Shown here piece after piece: positions 1 to 5,679 of a DNA stretch of 5,679 bases. This DNA is from Opitutia bacterium UBA7397 (GTDB lineage: Bacteria > Verrucomicrobiota > Verrucomicrobiia > Opitutales > UBA953), in assembly GCA_002470605.1 (NCBI GenBank), contig DKND01000072.1, positions 1 to 5,679 on the forward strand. The letters run 5' to 3'. The position numbers and the translations under genes were made by a program. Within the stretch, counting starts at the first letter, position 1; each line of letters begins with the position of its first letter. Under the pieces are notes generated by a model. It did no database searches. It was not told where the DNA came from and worked only from the letters and a program-made list of their open reading frames with translations.

Positions 1-233
1 AGGTGATTCCCGGTCAGGAAGCAGGTAATGGCAGATTGATCACCGAGCATGACGCGGGCGCCTATGGTCTGACGCCTGCCGCGGCGCGGGCGATCATTGC
101 GGAAGCATTCGTCGGCGACTGGGCTCTTTGGAAGAAATGGAAAGCCTCGGTCGATGGGCTCGGTGATGCGGGCGGTGCCGAGCGGGTAGCTGAACTCGTG
201 GAGCGCGAAATGGTAGCAGAGTTAAAGAGGTAG
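1..233 (+). CDS. Glycosyltransferase family 28 (MGDG synthase / UgtP / MurG-like), C-terminal fragment
   Basis: The reading frame is open from the left edge. Bases 1-2 finish a codon and the GTG at 3-5 is an internal Val, not a start. About 76 residues remain before TAG at 231-233. They begin V-I-P-G-Q-E-x-G-N, which matches the conserved PGQExxN motif in the nucleotide-sugar binding C-terminal domain of processive diacylglycerol glycosyltransferases and MurG-like enzymes. This is followed by L-I-x-x-x-D-A-G-A-Y, the usual 'leave the end user with no valid slot' segment (N..L....AG), and then a helical tail rich in Ala, Glu and Lys (A-x-R-V-A-E-L-V). Family members transfer a sugar from a UDP-sugar to a lipid acceptor at the cytoplasmic face of the membrane. 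The acceptor cannot be told from this piece. The stop codon lies inside the left arm of the inverted repeat at 229-338. The family call is fair; the exact function is unknown. Confidence 0.6.
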   Translation, partial: VIPGQEAGNGRLITEHDAGAYGLTPAAARAIIAEAFVGDWALWKKWKASVDGLGDAGGAERVAELVEREMVAELKR

Positions 234-338
234 GGGGCGACTGCATGGCGTCCGTCGATCGAAGTCGGCGAAAATAGTCGAGTAGGCTGATTTCCTAATT
301 ACCTAAGCGAACGGAAGCCACGCAGTGGCGCCCCTACC
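229..338. repeat. Inverted pair of REP-like palindromic repeats between convergent genes
   Basis: The left arm (229-255) and the reverse complement of the right arm (338 to 311) both begin ggtagggg. After a variable 3-4 bases, both continue with a 16-base block starting actgc and ending tccgt, in which 14 of 16 bases agree. The right arm also holds its own hairpin, gccac-gca-gtggc (317-329); the left arm has lost most of this pairing. A 55-base, more AT-rich spacer (256-310) separates the arms. The pair fills the whole gap between the glycosyltransferase stop (231-233, inside the left arm) and the uvrC stop (341-343, two bases past the right arm). Neither side has a T-run, so it is not a classic intrinsic terminator, though a transcript from either direction could fold into a long stem. 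The form resembles a REP doublet (REPIN). Whether other copies exist in the genome cannot be seen here. Confidence 0.65.
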
Positions 339-340
339 CA

Positions 341-1810
341 TTAACCGCGCGCCTCGAGATAAGCCTTCACTTCGCCAGCTAACTTATCGCTGACGCCAGA
401 AACTTGCGCGAGCTCCTCGACGGTGGCCTTGCGAAGTTTCTGGATGGTGCCGAATTTTTCGAGCAGGGCTTCTTTGCGCTTGGGTCCGAGGCCGGGCATT
501 TCGTCGAGGATTGATTCGCGTAATTTCTGGCTTCGCAGGTCGGCATTGAAATTATTCGCAAACCGGTGCGCTTCATCGCGGATACGCATCAGCAAGGCCA
601 GACCAACATCGTGACGTGGGAGCTTCAGTTCACGGCCGTCGGGGAAGACGATCGTCTCTTCGCGCTTGGCGAGACCGATGAGCGGAGGCGGGGCGAGGTC
701 GTGTTCTTTAAACGCCGCGAGGGCCGCGTCGACTTGGCCGAGGCCGCCGTCGATGATGACGAGTTCGGGGAAGGCGCGGTGTTCCTCATGCAGGCGGGTG
801 TAGCGACGGCCGACCACTTCCTGCATCGAGCGGAAGTCATCGTTGCCTTCGAATGACTTAATCTTGAAGCGGCGGTAGCCAGACTTATCGGCTTGGCCGT
901 CGACGAAGCGTACCATCGATGCCACGGCGAGCGTGCCGGAGATGTGCGAGATGTCGAAGCACTCCGCCGTGGCGGGCGGGCGTTCGAGGCCGAGCGCGGC
1001 GGCGAGCGAGGCCAGCGCTTCGGATTCATCGCGTCGCGGGAGCGGATTATCGCGCAAGAAACGCCGAGATTTTTCCGTCGTCCGTTTCAAGGCGTCGAGC
1101 AGGTCGCGTAAGCTGGCGGCTTTTTCGTAATCACGGGCGGCCGCCGCCTCGCGCATGTCTGCTTCGACTTGTTCGGCCCACGCCACGGCTTTGCCGTCAA
1201 GGAATGCACAGGCGGCAGTGACCCGGGCTCCGTATTCTTGGACCGTTACCTCGTTGGCGAACTTCTGGATTTCGGCCCGGGCGTCATCGTAAAGCTTCCA
1301 GCGGCCGTCGGGAAGCAAGGCGGGCGAACTATCGGTGAGCAGGATTCCGAACTTCTTTTTCATCTCTGTCAGGGCACGGCGGACGGCTTGCTGGTGGGGG
1401 AAGGGGCCGAAATAGCGGCAGGAGTCGCTGGTCCGGGCCCGCACGATACGGAATTTCGGAATAGGGTCAGCAAGATCGACCCGGACTTGGGGGAATTGTT
1501 TGTCGTCTCGGAAGAGAATATTCCATTTCGGTCGCCAGCGTTTAATGAGTTTCCCCTCCAGTAGGAGCGCCTCCGTCTCGGAGCGGACCTCATGCCATTC
1601 GAGGTCTTGGACGGTGTCCATCATCGCCGCCACCTTGGGCGTCATGCGCATCCGGGGCATAAAATAGGAGGCCAGACGCTTTTTGAGGTCTTTGGCCTTC
1701 CCCACATAGACGACCCCCCCGGCGACATCCTTCATCAGGTAGACGCCTGGGGTGTGAGGGGCACGCCTCGCCTTCGCCTTGGGCGAAAGTTCTTCCCGGT
1801 CGGTTTGCAT
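341..1810 (-). CDS. uvrC: UvrABC excinuclease subunit C, compact form
   Basis: UvrC joins the UvrB-DNA complex in nucleotide excision repair and cuts on both sides of the lesion. Domains in the 489-residue product: GIY-YIG nuclease (about 19-100, with GVY at 22-24, YVG at 35-37 and the expected metal-binding Glu at 80) for the 3' cut; UVR helical hairpin (about 213-247) that binds UvrB; RNase H-like nuclease for the 5' cut, with AECFDISH (D286, H289), GNDDF (D324/D325), IDGGLGQ (D354) and RDEAHRFA (H415); and helix-hairpin-helix DNA-binding tail (about 435-489, with PGLGPKRKEALL). All expected catalytic residues of both nucleases are present. Two oddities stand out. The stretch at about 150-200 has no Cys until C201, although family members usually carry an iron-sulfur Cys cluster there. 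Also, only about 39 residues separate UVR from D286, against about 160 in the E. coli protein. The ATG is fixed by an in-frame stop 15 bases upstream (1826-1828). No clear Shine-Dalgarno sequence is seen. Both nuclease halves are present, so this is not a Cho-type homologue. Confidence 0.96.
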   Translation of the reverse strand: MQTDREELSPKAKARRAPHTPGVYLMKDVAGGVVYVGKAKDLKKRLASYFMPRMRMTPKVAAMMDTVQDLEWHEVRSETEALLLEGKLIKRWRPKWNILFRDDKQFPQVRVDLADPIPKFRIVRARTSDSCRYFGPFPHQQAVRRALTEMKKKFGILLTDSSPALLPDGRWKLYDDARAEIQKFANEVTVQEYGARVTAACAFLDGKAVAWAEQVEADMREAAAARDYEKAASLRDLLDALKRTTEKSRRFLRDNPLPRRDESEALASLAAALGLERPPATAECFDISHISGTLAVASMVRFVDGQADKSGYRRFKIKSFEGNDDFRSMQEVVGRRYTRLHEEHRAFPELVIIDGGLGQVDAALAAFKEHDLAPPPLIGLAKREETIVFPDGRELKLPRHDVGLALLMRIRDEAHRFANNFNADLRSQKLRESILDEMPGLGPKRKEALLEKFGTIQKLRKATVEELAQVSGVSDKLAGEVKAYLEARG

Positions 1811-1857
1811 TTTTGCGCTAGGCTGTTAACCCTGCATGGGTCGCCCCCATCTCGCAA
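1811..1857. promoter_or_regulatory. Divergent uvrC-cinA intergenic region
   Basis: These 47 bases separate the start codons of uvrC (leftward) and cinA (rightward). Any promoters for the two genes must overlap here or lie inside the opposite gene's 5' end. I see no convincing -35/-10 pair on either strand. There is a gttaac palindrome near the middle (1825-1830). No LexA-like box of known type is recognisable, and no purine-rich ribosome-binding site precedes either start. The assignment as a regulatory region follows from gene layout, not from a motif. Confidence 0.4.
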
Positions 1858-3138
1858 ATGCAATCATGCCCTAGTCGTCCCCGCCAAGTCCTTGTCATTA
1901 ATGTTGGCGACGAATTGTTAGACGGCATCCGGGAAAACGGACACTTGCTATGGTTAGGCGAACACTTGGCCCGTCGTGGCTTGCCGATTACTCGTTCCAT
2001 TGTCGTCCGCGATAACGCCAGCGAAATCGCCCGGGAGATCGGTGCCAGCTGGGGAGCTTATGATTTGATTGTGACGACTGGAGGGATGGGCCCGACTTCG
2101 GATGATCACACCCGTGCCGCCGTGGCGGCGGCACTTGGCGTCAAATTGGTGCATTCTGCTCCAGCGGAAGACGCGCTTCGGAAACGTTTTAAACAAATCA
2201 CGCGGACTGTGGCGGATGGAGATTTAAGACAGTGCTCGATTCTGGAAGGGGGAGAACTATTGCCGAACCCCAGCGGCACGGCCCCAGGCATCTTTTTCCA
2301 TCGCGAAGGAAGTGCACTCGTGATGTTGCCTGGCCCGGCCTTGGAGTTGCGGCCGATGTTTGAAAATGAACTCGTGCCACGTTTGCGTGAGGTCGGCTGC
2401 GCGTGTCATGGGGAAGCGTACGTGCAGGTGCGCACGTTCGGCCTTGGTGCCGTGCCGCTGGAGGCGATTGTGCGGCCGTTGCTCGACCCAGGGATGGTTC
2501 TGACTTTCGGCACCCATACCGGCGTGGTGGACGCGCGCATCTCCTCGGGCGGGAGCGGCGTCACCGCCGAACAGCTTTGCGATGTGGCCCGTAAGGTTCG
2601 CGACGCCGTCGGACATGATTTTATCTGCACGGGACACGCTTGTCTGGCGTCCATCGTCGTCGAGCAATTGCGATGCATGGAAAAAACCGTCGCCCTGGCC
2701 GAATCCTGTACGGGCGGATTACTTTCGAACGCTTTCACCGATATTCCCGGCGCCTCAAAGGTTTTTGCAGGGTCGGCAGTCTGCTATGCCAATGATGCCA
2801 AGATGAACTTACTCGGGATTCCCGAATGCCTGTTGGTGCAGCACGGCGCGGTTTCGGCTGAATGTGCGGAGGCGATGGCCTCGGCGGCGGCGGAAAAATT
2901 TGGTGCGGATTACGGCATGGCAGTCACCGGGTTCGCGGGCCCGGATGGCGGGACGGAAGCCGACCCCGTGGGAACGGTTTACCTTGGTTACGCTTCGCCC
3001 AGCGGGGTCTGGTCGCGACGCCTTTTCGTTTCCGGCGATCGCTTACAGGTCAAGGTCCGGGCGGTGAATACCGCCCTTGATTGGATGCGACGTAATTTGA
3101 ATAAATATTGCGTCGAGGATTTGATCCAGGGGGCTTGA
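1858..3138 (+). CDS. cinA: CinA family protein: NMN amidohydrolase with N-terminal COG1058 (MoaB-like) domain
   Basis: Complete two-domain CinA of 426 residues, close to the usual 410-430. The N-terminal domain (about 10-175) is of the molybdopterin-binding/COG1058 type: GDELLDG (17-23), TTGGMGPTSDD (73-83), LPNPSGTAPG (135-144) and MLPGPALEL (156-164). In CinA this domain has ADP-ribose pyrophosphatase activity. A KH-like linker domain follows (about 185-260, RTFGLG at 192-197). The C-terminal PncC domain (about 272-415) has AESCTGG (281-287), GSAVCYAN (305-312) and TGFAGPDGG (357-365). It removes the amide of nicotinamide mononucleotide to give nicotinate mononucleotide for NAD resynthesis. 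Both activities are cytosolic. The ATG at 1858 leaves about nine residues before the first beta strand, and no other ATG, GTG or TTG offers a better fit. There is no evident Shine-Dalgarno sequence. Unlike the classic cinA-recA pair of Gram-positive bacteria, the neighbour here is the divergent uvrC, and a likely terminator follows the stop. Confidence 0.95.
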   Translation: MQSCPSRPRQVLVINVGDELLDGIRENGHLLWLGEHLARRGLPITRSIVVRDNASEIAREIGASWGAYDLIVTTGGMGPTSDDHTRAAVAAALGVKLVHSAPAEDALRKRFKQITRTVADGDLRQCSILEGGELLPNPSGTAPGIFFHREGSALVMLPGPALELRPMFENELVPRLREVGCACHGEAYVQVRTFGLGAVPLEAIVRPLLDPGMVLTFGTHTGVVDARISSGGSGVTAEQLCDVARKVRDAVGHDFICTGHACLASIVVEQLRCMEKTVALAESCTGGLLSNAFTDIPGASKVFAGSAVCYANDAKMNLLGIPECLLVQHGAVSAECAEAMASAAAEKFGADYGMAVTGFAGPDGGTEADPVGTVYLGYASPSGVWSRRLFVSGDRLQVKVRAVNTALDWMRRNLNKYCVEDLIQGA

Positions 3139-3144
3139 GTCCGG

Positions 3145-3173
3145 TCGTCACGGAGTTCTGCGTGCGATTTTTT
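3145..3173 (+). terminator. Probable rho-independent terminator of cinA
   Basis: Seven bases after the cinA TGA, the sequence tcg-t-cacg (3145-3152) can pair with cgtgcga (3161-3167) around an 8-base loop. This makes a 7-bp stem with one bulged T. Six Ts follow directly (3168-3173). The stem is short, so termination may be partial, which would leave some read-through into holA. No T-run of this kind follows the other genes in the window. Confidence 0.5.
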
Positions 3174-3202
3174 GGCATGTGAAGCACAAAGGATTGCCAG
3201 AA

Positions 3203-3216
3203 CCCCTGTTGGGGAG
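3203..3216 (+). promoter_or_regulatory. GGGGAG purine tract partly held in a small hairpin before holA
   Basis: The only Shine-Dalgarno-like tract upstream of holA is ggggag (3211-3216). It lies 14 bases before the ATG, longer than the usual 5-9. Its four Gs can pair with cccc (3203-3206) over a tgtt loop. The hairpin could weaken ribosome binding, or the tract may not be used at all. No alternative ATG, GTG or TTG lies in frame between the upstream stop (3180-3182) and 3231. Confidence 0.3.
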
Positions 3217-3230
3217 AAATTAACCAGCGG

Positions 3231-4355
3231 ATGCCAGCCTTCTTCGCCATCGTCGCCGGAAAAGACGAATACCTCGTCGACCAGGACGCTCGTGCTTTTT
3301 ATGATAAGGCCAAGGCGGCTGCAGGCGCAGACGCGGAAGCCGAGGTAATTTCCGGGGTCATGATTAGGGTCGAAGATGCCCGCCCCATCGAAACCCAATT
3401 CTCCGAATCGGTGAAGACGCTTTCCATGTTCGGCGGCAAGCGTGTCATTTGGTTGCGCAACTTCAATTGGGTTTCGGACTCCAAGCAGGCCAAATCTCTC
3501 GTGGTGAAGGAGAGTCTCGAAAATATCTTACAAGTCGCGACGGATGCCTCGGATGAGGTTTCGATTATCATTTCGGCGACGCCCTATGACGGCCGTCGCA
3601 AGGACCTCACGGAACTTAAAAAAGTCGCGAACGAATTTGTGGTCCATGCGTCCGCCGCCAAAGGTTTCTTCGATAAGAGCGACCCGCAGGCCGACCTCCA
3701 AGAGGATCTGGCCGTTAATCATTTAAAGTCACTAGGCGTAAAATTTGAACGCGGAGTGCCTGAGGCCATCATTGGTCGGGTGGGGCAATCTACGCGCTTG
3801 GTCCTCGGTGAATGTGAAAAATTAGCGACCTATGTGGGGGCGGGCGGCACCATCAAAGAGTCGGACGTCCTGCTCCTCGTCCCTGCTTTCGGTGAAGGTG
3901 ATTTCTTCGAGCCCGTCGAGGCGCTGGCCATGCGTGACTTGAAATGGTCGCTGGCGGCGCTCGACCGTTATTTCTTCAACGAAGATTCGATTCGGCCTTT
4001 GTTGGCAGCTTTACAAAATCGCATTCGTCTGCTTATCCAGATCCGTTGTCTCGCCGACTCGGGTGACTTTCGGGTGACCGAGGCAGGTTTGCCGAAAGGC
4101 CAATTTGAAACCGCCAGCGGGCGGCATGGGCCGACTTTTGGTTCGGCTGCCAAATCGACCGCCAACCTCTTTTCCCAGAACGCTTGGTATATAAGCAATA
4201 AGGTAGCTCCGATGGCCGCCCGTTATTCTTTGGCTGAATTAGTCGACCTGCAATTGGCCTGCGGGGCTTGTTTCGATGCCTCGAATCGAGGGCAAGATGA
4301 GATCGCCATCCGGGCGATGTATATGCGGGCGCTTGCCGTCCGGCGTTCTCCCTGA
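3231..4355 (+). CDS. holA: DNA polymerase III subunit delta (clamp loader)
   Basis: HolA is the delta subunit of the clamp-loader complex. It opens the beta sliding clamp and loads it at primed sites in replication. The 374-residue product is slightly longer than the E. coli protein (343). Visible family signals: an N-terminal strand and helix with GKDEYLVDQDA (10-20), matching the usual G-x-D-x-(F/Y)-L; SMFGGKRVIWLRNFNW (65-80), matching the strand that usually reads lF..kr.v.l.n; SIIISATPYDGRRK (111-124), the next strand and loop; TRLVLGECEKLATYVG (188-203), matching the conserved N/GE-EKL-Y helix of domain II; and a C-terminal helical collar (about 216-370) opening with FFEPVEALAMRD. As usual for delta, no Walker A motif is seen. 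The start is set by an in-frame stop at 3180-3182 and by the good N-terminal fit. It stands 92 bases after cinA and 20 before purB. The sequence is diverged, as HolA often is, but the order of motifs supports the call well. Confidence 0.87.
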   Translation: MPAFFAIVAGKDEYLVDQDARAFYDKAKAAAGADAEAEVISGVMIRVEDARPIETQFSESVKTLSMFGGKRVIWLRNFNWVSDSKQAKSLVVKESLENILQVATDASDEVSIIISATPYDGRRKDLTELKKVANEFVVHASAAKGFFDKSDPQADLQEDLAVNHLKSLGVKFERGVPEAIIGRVGQSTRLVLGECEKLATYVGAGGTIKESDVLLLVPAFGEGDFFEPVEALAMRDLKWSLAALDRYFFNEDSIRPLLAALQNRIRLLIQIRCLADSGDFRVTEAGLPKGQFETASGRHGPTFGSAAKSTANLFSQNAWYISNKVAPMAARYSLAELVDLQLACGACFDASNRGQDEIAIRAMYMRALAVRRSP

Positions 4356-4375
4356 TACAAACTAAGACCTTTCCG

Positions 4376-5679
4376 ATGGAACAAGATATCGTCCCCAACG
4401 TCCTCGCCGATCGCTACGCTTCGCCCGCGATGAAAGCTATCTGGTCCATCCGCGGCCGCGTGGTCCTCGAACGGGAATATTGGATCGCAGTCATGAAGGC
4501 CCAGAGCGATCTCGGCCTGGAAATACCCGCTGTCGCCCTAAAGGCTTACGAAGACGTCAAAGATCAGGTGAACTTCGAATCCATCCGCGTCCGCGAAGAA
4601 GAAACCCGTCACGACGTCAAGGCACGCATCGATGAGTTCTGCGCCCTTGCCGGTTTTCAACATGTCCACAAGGGACTGACCAGCCGGGATCTCACGGAGT
4701 CCGTAGAGCAGCTGCAGGTTTTCCGTTCTCTGCAACTGATTCGCGCGAAAGCTGTCGCCGCCTTGGCGGCCTTAGCTCGTCGGGCTCAGTTGGATCGCGA
4801 TGTTTTGATTGCCGCTCGGACGCACAACGTCGCAGCGCAACCGACCACGGTGGGGAAGCGTTGGGCGATGTTTGGCGAAGAATGCCTGCGCGGCGTGGCG
4901 CAATTGGACGGTGCCCTGCATGATTTTGCCGCACGCGGACTAAAGGGCGCGGTCGGTACGCAGCTTGATCAACTCACGCTCTTTGGGGGCGATGCGGCGA
5001 AGGTCGCCGGCTTGGAAGCTCGTGTCTTGGTGCACCTTGGCATTCCGCATGCGCTCGGCGCGGTCGGGCAGGTTTATCCGCGCTCGATGGACTTTGAAGT
5101 TGTCTCGGCTCTTTTATCGGCAGCCTCGGGGCCGTCTTCTTTCGCCAAGACCTTGCGCTTGATGGCTGGTCATGAGCTGGCGAGCGAAGGCTTCTTGCCT
5201 GGCCAAGTGGGCTCTTCGGCGATGCCGCACAAGATGAACGCCCGTACCTGCGAGCGCATCAACGGATTCCATATTATTCTTCGCGGTCACGTGGCCATGG
5301 CCGCTTCGTTGTCTGGCGACCAGTGGAACGAAGGCGACGTTTCCTGCTCGGTTGTTCGCCGCGTGCTTTTGCCGGATGCCTTTTTGGCGATCGACGGACT
5401 TCTGGAGGCCTTCCTGACTGTGCTCGGTCAGATGGAAGTGAATCGCCCCGTGATCGAACGCGAATCGCACCATTATCTGCCCTTCCTGCTCACCACCACC
5501 TTCCTCATGGAGGCGGTCAAGGCCGGGGCTGGGCGCGAAGCGGCGCACGAAGCGATCAAGGAACACGCCGTCGCCGTGGCGCGCGACCTGCGAACCGGTA
5601 AGATTGATAAGAACGACCTCGTGGACCGTCTGGCCGCCGATAGTCGGCTAAAGCTGCCCAAAGCCCTCTTGGTCGAAGC
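4376..5679 (+). CDS. purB: Adenylosuccinate lyase, 3' end cut by the window
   Basis: PurB cleaves SAICAR to AICAR and adenylosuccinate to AMP, releasing fumarate, in cytosolic purine synthesis. The frame is open from ATG 4376 through 434 codons plus two bases at the right edge, with no stop. Fumarase/aspartase superfamily motifs in order: TRHDVKA (77-83), LTSRDLTES (101-109), ARTHNVAAQPTT (147-158, with the expected catalytic His at 150), KGAVGTQ (190-196), and the flexible signature loop GSSAMPHKMNARTCERI (279-295), which supplies the catalytic Ser. Then QWNEGDVSCSVVRRVLLPDA (316-335) and LPFLLTTTFLMEAV (368-381) follow. The loop reading PHKMN with CERINGF, and the WNEGDV-SVVRR block, are as I recall them from actinobacterial PurB (about 470 residues), so about 40 residues are probably missing. 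The start lies 20 bases after the holA stop with no terminator between, so the two are likely co-transcribed. No strong Shine-Dalgarno sequence is seen. Confidence 0.95.
   Translation, partial: MEQDIVPNVLADRYASPAMKAIWSIRGRVVLEREYWIAVMKAQSDLGLEIPAVALKAYEDVKDQVNFESIRVREEETRHDVKARIDEFCALAGFQHVHKGLTSRDLTESVEQLQVFRSLQLIRAKAVAALAALARRAQLDRDVLIAARTHNVAAQPTTVGKRWAMFGEECLRGVAQLDGALHDFAARGLKGAVGTQLDQLTLFGGDAAKVAGLEARVLVHLGIPHALGAVGQVYPRSMDFEVVSALLSAASGPSSFAKTLRLMAGHELASEGFLPGQVGSSAMPHKMNARTCERINGFHIILRGHVAMAASLSGDQWNEGDVSCSVVRRVLLPDAFLAIDGLLEAFLTVLGQMEVNRPVIERESHHYLPFLLTTTFLMEAVKAGAGREAAHEAIKEHAVAVARDLRTGKIDKNDLVDRLAADSRLKLPKALLVE

Noticed and set aside
423..1564. Several plus-strand open frames opposite uvrC (the longest at 1169-1564, 131 residues; also 566-856)
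   Set aside because: They lie wholly antisense to a strongly supported uvrC, have no recognisable domain, and are expected from GC-rich codon use on the other strand.
1801..1840. Possible promoter using ttgcat (1805-1810) with gttaac (1825-1830)
   Set aside because: The 14-base spacing is too short and the -10 match is poor. Not enough to call a promoter.
2117..2133. GC-rich palindrome gccgccgtggcggcggc inside cinA
   Set aside because: It encodes an Ala/Val-rich helix, and the palindrome is explained by GCN and GTG codons. No sign of a separate element.
2257..2738. Minus-strand open frames opposite cinA (136 and 110 residues)
   Set aside because: The cinA frame carries unbroken family motifs across this span. 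The antisense products are low-complexity and show no family motif.
2988..3398. Minus-strand open frame of 136 residues spanning the cinA-holA gap
   Set aside because: It overlaps the ends of two well-supported genes and shows no domain or ribosome-binding site. It arises because the gap has few stops in that frame.
5114..5566. Minus-strand open frame of 150 residues opposite purB
   Set aside because: It is opposite the PurB signature loop and catalytic region, which are clearly coding on the plus strand. It is a shadow.

Overview
The window comes from a bacterial chromosome of moderately high GC and is densely packed with housekeeping genes. No phage, plasmid, CRISPR, rRNA or tRNA signal was seen. 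The mix fits a free-living Gram-negative-type bacterium: a processive-type family 28 glycosyltransferase, a compact UvrC, a two-domain CinA, a diverged HolA, and a PurB resembling the actinobacterial form. My best guess is the PVC group, possibly Verrucomicrobiota. That rests on general resemblance only, and phylum is not proven here.

Layout, left to right. (1) 1-233, plus strand: the C-terminal end of a glycosyltransferase that starts outside the window. (2) 229-338: two inverted copies of a roughly 27-base GC-rich repeat, which fill the gap between two convergent genes. (3) 341-1810, minus strand: uvrC, the dual-incision nuclease of nucleotide excision repair. It is about 120 residues shorter than the E. 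coli protein and has no cysteines where an iron-sulfur cluster is expected. (4) 1811-1857: a 47-base divergent intergenic region. (5) 1858-3138, plus strand: full-length cinA, for NAD by-product recycling, followed by a probable intrinsic terminator. (6) 3231-4355, plus strand: holA, the clamp-loader delta subunit. (7) 4376-5679, plus strand: purB, adenylosuccinate lyase, starting 20 bases after holA and running off the right edge with roughly the last 40 residues missing.

The genes serve DNA repair, replication, nucleotide synthesis and NAD recycling. One plausible thread links the first part. Gap filling after UvrC incision ends with NAD-dependent ligation, which releases NMN, the substrate of the CinA C-terminal domain. 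holA and purB look like one transcription unit.

I did not find a clearly new multi-gene system. The points most worth a second look are the reduced UvrC architecture and the inverted-repeat element between the convergent genes.
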